NCBI GenBank assembly: GCA_020426085.1
Contig: JAGQQP010000328.1
Span: 1-5,391 of the forward strand
Direction of reading: 5' to 3'
DNA length: 5,391 bases
DNA from: Planctomycetaceae bacterium
Lineage (GTDB): Bacteria; Planctomycetota; Planctomycetia; Planctomycetales; Planctomycetaceae
The stretch's first letter is position 1, and each line of letters opens with the position of its first letter. A program made the translations under genes and the position numbers. Shown in pieces: positions 1 through 5,391 of this stretch. The notes below the pieces were generated by a model, which was not told the origin of the DNA, ran no database searches, and worked only from the letters and a program-made list of their open reading frames with translations.

Positions 1-122
1 AATATTTCATTTCAATAGATTACGCTCTGAGTTTAGTATATTACTGATTTTATAAAAAATCTTTAAAACCATCATTCAATTCTTATATCGGTTTACGTCT
101 TGATAGATAGAAATTTTTAAAT
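1..122 (+). promoter_or_regulatory. AT-rich 5' leader, probable promoter region of the sigma-kinase operon
   Basis: No coding sequence was recognised here. The first 120 bases contain only 27 G/C (about 22%), far below the roughly half-GC genes that follow, which fits a promoter and upstream activating region. No clear sigma-70 promoter can be assigned. The only regular structure is a short perfect inverted repeat (GATTTT at 46-51, AAAATC at 56-61, 4-nt loop), too AT-rich to be a convincing terminator or operator. AAAACC at 65-70, followed after 16 nt by ATCGGT at 87-92, is loosely reminiscent of an ECF-type -35/-10 pair and would allow autoregulation, but this is speculative. There is no good Shine-Dalgarno in front of the ATG at 123; the preceding bases are almost all A and T. 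That this is the promoter of the operon is inferred from position and composition only. Confidence 0.35.
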
Positions 123-713
123 ATGTCAGAGCCGATCAACCTTCAACAGTGGCTGGACCTCGCCTTGAATGGTGATGAAGAGGCGCTTGGACGACTGCTG
201 GAACATTTCAGATCACGGCTACGGGAGACGATTCATGCCAACATACAGGGACCGCTGCAACGTCGAATCGATGAATCTGATGTTATTCAGCAGGCTTGTT
301 TACGAGCCATTAATGTTTTCTCTGATCAGTTTCAAGGAAATCAGATCGAAGAATTCTGGGCCTGGCTTGAACGGATTCAGCAAAACACACTTATTGATTT
401 GGTCCGTAATCATCAAGCACAACGCCGGGATGCCCGTCAGCATCAGAGCGAAGAGAATGTGGACATATTTGCTGGTAAAATTACTTCGCCCAGTCAAAAG
501 GCAATTCAGGGTGAGAAACGTCATAAGATTGAAGCGGCCATCAGCCAACTACCAGAATCTCAACAGTCAGCTGTCCGACTGCGGCATCTGGAAGGATACA
601 AAATCACGGAAGTGGCGGACATTCTGGGGAAGACACCTGCCGCAACCGCCCAGATCATTTACCGTGGAATTTCAACGCTTAAAAAAATCTTGGAGCAAGA
701 TACCTACCGATAA
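123..713 (+). CDS. ECF-type RNA polymerase sigma factor, planctomycete subfamily
   Basis: This 196-residue protein is a two-domain sigma-70 family factor that would direct RNA polymerase to a specific promoter set. Region 2 spans about residues 12-102. It carries the DESD motif (50-53), equivalent to the DAED motif of ECF factors, followed by VIQQACLRA, and then a helix with WAWLERI and LIDLVRNH (80-97) for -10 recognition. A polar linker with the SPSQ segment (122-125) leads to region 4 (about 132-192), where LPESQQSAVRLRHLEG (143-158) and a helix-turn-helix (about 160-182) recognise the -35 element. The layout and the SPS linker resemble the planctomycete sigma-70 subfamily TIGR02984, recalled from memory. 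No extra C-terminal domain is present. The ATG at 123 gives the full region 2 but lacks a clear ribosome binding site. The kinase gene starts 26 nt after the stop and no anti-sigma gene is visible, so control by the kinase is likely but inferred. Confidence 0.94.
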   Translation: MSEPINLQQWLDLALNGDEEALGRLLEHFRSRLRETIHANIQGPLQRRIDESDVIQQACLRAINVFSDQFQGNQIEEFWAWLERIQQNTLIDLVRNHQAQRRDARQHQSEENVDIFAGKITSPSQKAIQGEKRHKIEAAISQLPESQQSAVRLRHLEGYKITEVADILGKTPAATAQIIYRGISTLKKILEQDTYR

Positions 714-726
714 ACTCACTTTTATC

Positions 727-732
727 GGAGGA
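727..732 (+). promoter_or_regulatory. Shine-Dalgarno site of the kinase gene
   Basis: GGAGGA lies 7 nt before the ATG at 740. It is a near-perfect anti-16S complement and fixes the start of the kinase gene. It is much stronger than anything in front of the sigma factor, so the kinase may be translated more efficiently than the upstream gene. Confidence 0.8.
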
Positions 733-739
733 TTATCGA

Positions 740-3700
740 ATGTCTGAGAAGCAGACCGCAAAAGTCTTGGTGGATTACATGCGGCGCATCGACGCAGGTG
801 AAACCGTTGATGTAGACGCTATCTGTCAGGCCCACCCTGAAATTGCGGATGAGCTCCGCTCTTATGTCTCCGGCGTTGCGATTGTGGAAGATCTTCTGAA
901 AAGCGGTGATAAAACACAGTCCAGCGCAGAACGGGAAACATTGAAACCTTCAGCCGCTTACGACAGTGATGCCGCCTTAGTCGGTCAGATGTTTGGACGG
1001 TATCACATTGAACGGCAGTTGGGAGAAGGAGCGATGGGCGCGGTCTATCTGGCCCTCGATACTCAACTTGATCGTCGGATCGCTCTGAAGATCCCCAAGA
1101 TTGGCTACGGTGAGAAAGAGGATTTTCTGGCCCGGTTCCAGTGGGAAGCACAGGCCGCCGCCCGCTTAAACCACGCGGGTATCTGTCCGGTCTATGATTT
1201 CGGTGAACAGGCGGGGCGGCCCTACATCAGCATGGCCTATATTGAGGGGCAGCCGCTCTCTCGCTATATCGGAACGGCGCAGGTCAATCAACGGTGGATT
1301 GTGGATATCATACGCGATGTCGCCGATGCGCTGCAGCAAGCACATCAACAGGGAGTGGTTCACCGCGATCTCAAAGCGGGTAATGTGCTCATCAATCAAG
1401 AGAGCAAGCCCATCGTTACTGACTTTGGACTGGCTCGCAAAGTGAACCAATCTGATGAATCGCGCATCACTCATGAAGGCGCGATTGTTGGGACGCCCGG
1501 CTACATGTCGCCGGAACAGGTCGAAGGGAACTCAAGTAAAATCGGACCCGCCACAGATATCTATGCACTGGGCGTGATGCTCTACGAGTTGATCACCGGA
1601 GAGTTACCATTTCGCGGTAGCATCCATTCAATCTTGGTGCAAATTACCCGCGATGTGCCCCGCGATCCTCAAAAACTCAATCCGGAAGCAGACCCTGCAC
1701 TGTGCGATCTCGCGCTCACAATGATGTCCAAAGAAATTGAGAAACGCCCCGCTTCCATGCAGGAGATCGTCGACCGACTTTCAGATTCGCAGTTCGAGCA
1801 CTCCCTTCAGTCAGGTGAAAAAGACCGTAAAAAAAACGAACGGCGGCAAAAACTGGAAATCAGAAAACGCAAAGTCGCCGAGCTGATTCAGCGTGGCCAG
1901 TACGCCCAGGCGGTCACCATTCTGGAGAAAATGAGCGGCATTACCAGCGCAGATGCTGTCGGCTATGCAAACTGGGCACGACAGGAACTAAAACGCGTTC
2001 AGGAACTACCCCGTAAAGTGCGTGAAGGAATTCCCGTGCTTGTTGAGATGGCTCAGGAACTGATCAAAAAGCACGATTATGGTCAGGCAGCAGAGATGCT
2101 CCAGGAAATCCCTCAGGAGATGCGCACCTTTCCAGTCCAGCAGCAGCTGAAGCAGGTCATCGAATTGCAGGATGAGGTTGATTTGTTGCTGACCGAACTA
2201 CATGAGTGTGTCAAAACGAAGCAGTGTGAAGGTATCGAAGAAAACATCGCACGACTTCTGCAACTGAAACCAAATAATCGGTTCGCCCGGAACCTGCAGG
2301 AGACTCTGCAGACCTATAGTGCAATACCGGTATCGCAACGTGAGTATCGGTATGATGAGAATGGAGACCTGCTCGCTCTCGAACCAACGATTCGTCGAAC
2401 TCTGATCGCTTCCGTCATCATTGGGTTATTTTTGTTCGGATTCATGACTTACGCGATGTCCGTCTATCTGAGTGGGGATGACAAACAGTCACTCGTTCAG
2501 GTCAAAGAAAGTCCTATTGATGATAGGGGCGTACAAAAATCTGAAACGACAGAACCGAACCCCAAACCCAGTCCGCTCTACCTGAGGCTTCCCAAAGAAG
2601 ACCGACCGGAGTTGAAAGACCCCGACGTTACGACTGATGACGTTTCTAAAAACAGCTCGCATAAATTCAACAGCAACGTTCAAGTGTCACGTACGACGCC
2701 TTTGCAACCAACGGCCGAAGATTCATTCGCAGGCAAGCAAATCAAGGATCGCTGGTCGAAGAATTTCCTGAAGACGACTTTCCTTTGGATCCCCCCAGGC
2801 AAGTTTCGTATGGGATCGGTTCAGGATGTTCCGCTTGACCGTCATGAACAACCAGTTGATGTGGAGATCTCGCATGGCCTGTGGGTACAGCAGATGGAAT
2901 TGACGCAGAGCGAGTGGCGAAAACTCGTTGGACTCACCCCATGGATGCCGTTCACTGACAAGCAGGCCAACGACCGCAACGCAGCCACGCATATGACCTG
3001 GGATGAGGCGGTCGACTTTTGTCAGCGACTGACAGACCGTGATCGTCGACTGGGCAATCTCCCCAACAACTGGGAGTACCGTCTCCCATCCGAAGCGGAG
3101 TGGGAGTATTTTTGCCGGGCTGGAACAACGTCAACGTATAGCTTCGGCGACAATGTCCAAGATCTCAATAAGTACGCCTGGTGGAAAGAAAATACGCAGG
3201 ACAAAGGAGAGGGATACGCACATCCGGTTGGTCAGTTACTCGTTAATCCTTGGGGCTTGCACGACGTACATGGTAATGTCTTTGAGTTCTGTTACGACTC
3301 GTTTCAAGAACAATTGCCAGGTGGTCGTGACCCTGTTGTTACTGAGCCTCCGATTGCAGGAAAGATGGCGCGGGGAGGTGGCTGGGCGTATGTTGGGGCT
3401 GATGCACTTGAAAGCGGTTCGAGGGATCACCAATTCGCCAGAAATTCACGCAGGAATCGCGTTGGAATGCGTCTCGTGCTGGCTCCGGTCTCTGAGATAT
3501 CAGCCTTAGGTTTCGGTCGTCAAAAAACGCGACCTGTTACGCCTTTTGGTCCGCCAAAAGTGATCAAAGCCAACGACTGGCATGTCTTACCCAAAGAGTC
3601 AGCTGACAATTGGCGGTATCTGAATGGCACACTCACTGCTGTCGCTGGTCGTGAGATGTCCCTTGCTTACTTCAATGACGCGTTCGAAGAATTCGAACTT

Positions 3701-4174
3701 ACAATGGATGTGCGTTGTACCGACTCCGCCAACGGCGGAGTCTATTTGCGGGCTCCACAGCCACATGCAACGTTCAAGAGTGTCTTTGAAGTTCACTTCG
3801 GTGGCGGTCGCGATAATTTTCTCCCGGGCACAGACCACCCCTCAAGTGGAGGAATTTATCTTTCTGACGGAGATCAGCCGCTAGAGGATCCTGGAGGCAA
3901 TCGCGACTGGACTCACTCCTTTGATTGTGGTGCTGACGCTAATGCCTTCCGCACGGATGAATGGAATCAGGTCAAGATTCGCCTCGTCGATCAACTTCTG
4001 GAAGTCGAAGTCAATGGTCAGACGGTATTCTGGCGATTACTCGACGACCTGATTATCGCGTTTCCAAATTTCACAGATACTGTTGCTCAGCGTAAAGGGT
4101 ATATCGGGCTGCAAGCCTTCATTGGCACCGTGCAGTACCGAAACATCCGCATTCAACCGCTGCGTGTTGACTGA
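740..4174 (+). CDS. Transmembrane Ser/Thr protein kinase with extracytoplasmic FGE-sulfatase-like and DUF1080 domains
   Basis: This is an 1144-residue receptor-like kinase. Residues 1-54 are a helical segment (HPEIADELR at 32-40) common at the N-terminus of planctomycete kinases. The kinase domain (about 87-350) has every catalytic landmark: glycine loop GEGAMGAVY (95-103), ATP lysine K117, helix-C E136, HRDLKAGN (208-215) with D210 and N215, DFG (228-230), SPE (257-259), D273 and R336. It should therefore be active; T244 and T252 are candidate activation-loop phosphosites. Charged, TPR-like helices follow (about 360-525), then one membrane helix (about 554-576) and a polar D/K/P/S/T-rich linker (578-675). 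The outer part holds an FGE-sulfatase-fold domain (about 680-915: WIPPGKFRMGS, RLPSEAEWEYFCRAGT, NPWGLHDVHGNVFEFC) without the catalytic cysteines, and a DUF1080 domain (about 945-1141: ANGGVYLR, GYIGLQ). No N-terminal signal peptide is seen, so the kinase is cytoplasmic and the C-terminus outside the membrane. The ligand and substrates are unknown; the sigma factor encoded upstream is a candidate target. Confidence 0.95.
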   Translation: MSEKQTAKVLVDYMRRIDAGETVDVDAICQAHPEIADELRSYVSGVAIVEDLLKSGDKTQSSAERETLKPSAAYDSDAALVGQMFGRYHIERQLGEGAMGAVYLALDTQLDRRIALKIPKIGYGEKEDFLARFQWEAQAAARLNHAGICPVYDFGEQAGRPYISMAYIEGQPLSRYIGTAQVNQRWIVDIIRDVADALQQAHQQGVVHRDLKAGNVLINQESKPIVTDFGLARKVNQSDESRITHEGAIVGTPGYMSPEQVEGNSSKIGPATDIYALGVMLYELITGELPFRGSIHSILVQITRDVPRDPQKLNPEADPALCDLALTMMSKEIEKRPASMQEIVDRLSDSQFEHSLQSGEKDRKKNERRQKLEIRKRKVAELIQRGQYAQAVTILEKMSGITSADAVGYANWARQELKRVQELPRKVREGIPVLVEMAQELIKKHDYGQAAEMLQEIPQEMRTFPVQQQLKQVIELQDEVDLLLTELHECVKTKQCEGIEENIARLLQLKPNNRFARNLQETLQTYSAIPVSQREYRYDENGDLLALEPTIRRTLIASVIIGLFLFGFMTYAMSVYLSGDDKQSLVQVKESPIDDRGVQKSETTEPNPKPSPLYLRLPKEDRPELKDPDVTTDDVSKNSSHKFNSNVQVSRTTPLQPTAEDSFAGKQIKDRWSKNFLKTTFLWIPPGKFRMGSVQDVPLDRHEQPVDVEISHGLWVQQMELTQSEWRKLVGLTPWMPFTDKQANDRNAATHMTWDEAVDFCQRLTDRDRRLGNLPNNWEYRLPSEAEWEYFCRAGTTSTYSFGDNVQDLNKYAWWKENTQDKGEGYAHPVGQLLVNPWGLHDVHGNVFEFCYDSFQEQLPGGRDPVVTEPPIAGKMARGGGWAYVGADALESGSRDHQFARNSRRNRVGMRLVLAPVSEISALGFGRQKTRPVTPFGPPKVIKANDWHVLPKESADNWRYLNGTLTAVAGREMSLAYFNDAFEEFELTMDVRCTDSANGGVYLRAPQPHATFKSVFEVHFGGGRDNFLPGTDHPSSGGIYLSDGDQPLEDPGGNRDWTHSFDCGADANAFRTDEWNQVKIRLVDQLLEVEVNGQTVFWRLLDDLIIAFPNFTDTVAQRKGYIGLQAFIGTVQYRNIRIQPLRVD

Positions 4175-4206
4175 CACGTCGTGACTCAACCAATCCAAAT
4201 GATGGC

Positions 4207-4211
4207 AAGGA
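4207..4211 (+). promoter_or_regulatory. Shine-Dalgarno site of the DUF1559 gene
   Basis: AAGGA lies 6 nt before the ATG at 4218, which supports that start. The 43-nt gap after the kinase stop contains no convincing terminator, consistent with read-through from the kinase gene. Confidence 0.7.
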
Positions 4212-4217
4212 ATTATC

Positions 4218-5078
4218 ATGTCTAAGAAAGTACGTCCCGCGTTTACTTTGATTGAACTCTTGGTCGTGATTGCAATTATCGCAATTTTGATCGCACTGCT
4301 GCTCCCAGCGGTTCAGCAGGCGCGCGAAGCTGCCCGCAGATCGCAATGCAAGAATAATCTAAAACAGATTGGACTGGCACTGTATAACTACCACAACACA
4401 CACCGAGTCTTTCCTCCCGGCTGGATCGGGCAGAATTTGTTCGCGTGGTCAACATTTATCCTGCCATATATGGATCAGGCTCCGTTGTACAATCAATTCA
4501 ACTTCGAGCTTCCATTGACCGACGACGTCACGGGGAGTCCTACAAATCTTGTTTTGGCTCAAACCATTCTAACTGTTTATAAATGTCCATCGGCCACTGG
4601 CCCAGACAAACAGACACCATTCTGGGCTCCCACGAACTCAACCGGAGTACTGACTGATCAGGCAACCTCCAATTATGTCGGCAGCTTCGGTCCTCCCCAG
4701 ATCAACCCCAGTACATGGACATCCGCTGGTGGATACATGAAGCGAAACCTGAGTGTTCGCATACGTGATCTTCTCGATGGCTCCAGCGTCAGTTTCGCTG
4801 TAGGTGAGAGAGCCCCCATTGAACAGAATAATCGGGAGAACTCTTACTGGGCGGGCCTGTCAGAGGATATTGACATCTGGGATCACAAAGTGTTGGGAAT
4901 CACTTTTGATCGACTCAACGGACATGTGGACCCGGCAGCTTTCTCTAGCCAGCATGTAGGGGGAGGACATTTCCTGATGGGAGACGGATCCGTACGGATG
5001 GTCAGTGAAAATATCGATATGACAACCTATCAGAACCTGTCCACGATTGCTGATGGAAATCCTGTGGGAGAGTTTTGA
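4218..5078 (+). CDS. DUF1559 family protein with type IV prepilin-like N-terminus
   Basis: This 286-residue protein has the N-terminal prepilin cleavage/methylation signature: a short basic leader (MSKKVRPA), then FTLIELL (9-15) with the conserved glutamate E13 at mature position +5, and one long hydrophobic helix (about 11-30). Prepilin peptidase would cut between A8 and F9; the -1 residue is Ala rather than the usual Gly. Next comes the DUF1559 body, with the diagnostic [19 protein letters not shown] (44-62) and FPPG (65-68). Near the C-terminus H246, nine residues, then D256-G257 forms the H-X9-DG motif of these planctomycete proteins (TIGR04294, from memory). The length is within the usual range for the family, perhaps slightly short. 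The protein is expected to be anchored in the membrane or exported and assembled as a pseudopilin-like surface component; no biochemical function is established for the family. Its position 43 nt after the kinase suggests co-transcription and a possible role as partner or output of the signalling system. Confidence 0.95.
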   Translation: MSKKVRPAFTLIELLVVIAIIAILIALLLPAVQQAREAARRSQCKNNLKQIGLALYNYHNTHRVFPPGWIGQNLFAWSTFILPYMDQAPLYNQFNFELPLTDDVTGSPTNLVLAQTILTVYKCPSATGPDKQTPFWAPTNSTGVLTDQATSNYVGSFGPPQINPSTWTSAGGYMKRNLSVRIRDLLDGSSVSFAVGERAPIEQNNRENSYWAGLSEDIDIWDHKVLGITFDRLNGHVDPAAFSSQHVGGGHFLMGDGSVRMVSENIDMTTYQNLSTIADGNPVGEF

Positions 5079-5119
5079 CCCAATTGTAAAACTGTATTTG
5101 AGAAAGGTGTAGTTTTATC

Positions 5120-5123
5120 GGAG
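5120..5123 (+). promoter_or_regulatory. Possible Shine-Dalgarno site of the FHA-like reading frame
   Basis: GGAG ends 6 nt before the ATG at 5130. It sits in an 11-nt stretch (TTTTATCGGAG, 5113-5123) identical to the leader of the kinase gene at 720-730. It supports the idea that 5130 is, or was, a genuine translation start. Confidence 0.5.
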
Positions 5124-5129
5124 TGGATT

Positions 5130-5391
5130 ATGTTCCAAATTACCTCCCCCACATTCCCAACATGTTCACTGTCAGCAGCTGACCTTGATCTTCCAGGATG
5201 TGGTACCTGCTGTGACATCCAACTCAGCGACTACTCGGCGTCGGGAGTTCACTGCCACTTGCTTTCCCTCCATGGCAAAGTCTTCCTGACGGATGCGAGC
5301 AGACTCGTGCGGAGATTTGTGAATGGGAAACGGGTACAGTAAGCAGAACTCGCTGTAGAAGATGAAACCACGATTAGAGAAACACTGTTGC
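5130..5391 (+). pseudogene. Degenerate FHA-domain gene with in-frame stop, open at the window edge
   Basis: The intact frame is 70 codons (5130-5342). It reads like the core of a forkhead-associated domain, the fold that binds phosphothreonine peptides. DIQLSDYSASGVHCHLL (29-45) matches the strand-plus-SxxH region (S38, H41), GKVFLTDAS (49-57) the following strands, and FVNGKRV (63-69) the conserved VNG turn. The frame then hits TAA (5340-5342). Reading on in the same frame gives AELAVEDETTIRETLL up to the window edge, which resembles the usual FHA ending (LxxGDxIxIGxxxL) with the glycines replaced. The phosphate-binding Arg of the GR motif and the Asn of the NGT loop are not recognisable. 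I infer a decaying gene, or one of which only the beginning is seen. A genuine short 70-residue protein is possible, as is a sequencing error at the TAA. FHA partners of Ser/Thr kinases are common, so the location downstream of a kinase fits. Confidence 0.5.

Noticed and set aside
681..740. A7 run near the end of the sigma gene; a -1 shift there would open a frame that fuses into the kinase
   Set aside because: The frame is indeed open from 683 to the kinase ATG, but 19 stop-free codons are expected by chance fairly often. The A run is not in canonical slippery phase, and the kinase has its own strong ribosome binding site.
169..747. 192-codon open frame overlapping the sigma factor and running into the kinase start
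   Set aside because: It lies in another frame of a clearly conserved sigma factor gene, has no recognisable domain and no ribosome binding site; it is a shadow.
3039..3509. 156-codon open frame inside the FGE-like region on the + strand
   Set aside because: It overlaps strongly conserved FGE motifs in the kinase frame and its own translation shows no domain.
4166..4190. Imperfect inverted repeat around the kinase stop (GTTGA/TCAAC outside, CACG/CGTG inside)
   Set aside because: The inner arms leave a one-base loop, the arms are asymmetric and there is no T-tract; not a credible terminator or operator.
4119..4346. Minus-strand open frames covering the kinase/DUF1559 junction
   Set aside because: They overlap two well-supported genes antisense, with no domain and no start context.
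5087..5117. Possible hairpin after the DUF1559 gene (TAAAACTGTAT pairing with GTGTAGTTTTA, 9-nt loop)
   Set aside because: The 11-bp stem has one G-C pair and three wobble pairs, and no T-run follows the stem; too weak to call a terminator.

Overview
The window looks like part of a planctomycete chromosome, most like the mid-GC Planctomycetaceae (Gimesia-like), although the genus is a guess. Three things support this. The first gene is an ECF-type sigma factor of the planctomycete kind. Directly after it comes a very large receptor-like Ser/Thr kinase with a typical planctomycete N-terminal segment. The third gene is a DUF1559 pseudopilin-like protein, a family massively expanded in Planctomycetes and their relatives.

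Layout, all on the + strand: 1-122 is a very AT-rich leader (27 G/C in the first 120 bases). 123-713 encodes a 196-residue sigma factor. 740-4174 encodes an 1144-residue transmembrane protein kinase, 26 nt downstream, with a strong Shine-Dalgarno. 4218-5078 encodes a 286-residue DUF1559 protein with a type IV prepilin-like N-terminus, 43 nt downstream, again with a clear Shine-Dalgarno. 5130-5391 holds what reads as a degenerate FHA (phosphothreonine-binding) domain: 70 codons, an in-frame TAA, then more FHA-like sequence in the same frame up to the window edge. No RNA genes, CRISPR arrays, insertion sequences or convincing terminators were seen.

Working model (inference): the first three genes form one transcription unit. 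The kinase has an intact cytoplasmic catalytic domain, a TPR-like helical juxtamembrane region, one membrane helix and an extracytoplasmic part. That part combines an FGE-sulfatase-fold domain lacking the catalytic cysteines with a C-terminal DUF1080 domain, which suggests a surface receptor for glycans or another ligand. There is no anti-sigma gene, so the kinase is the obvious candidate regulator of the sigma factor. The DUF1559 protein is a likely exported partner or output, and the FHA remnant may once have read the phospho-signal.
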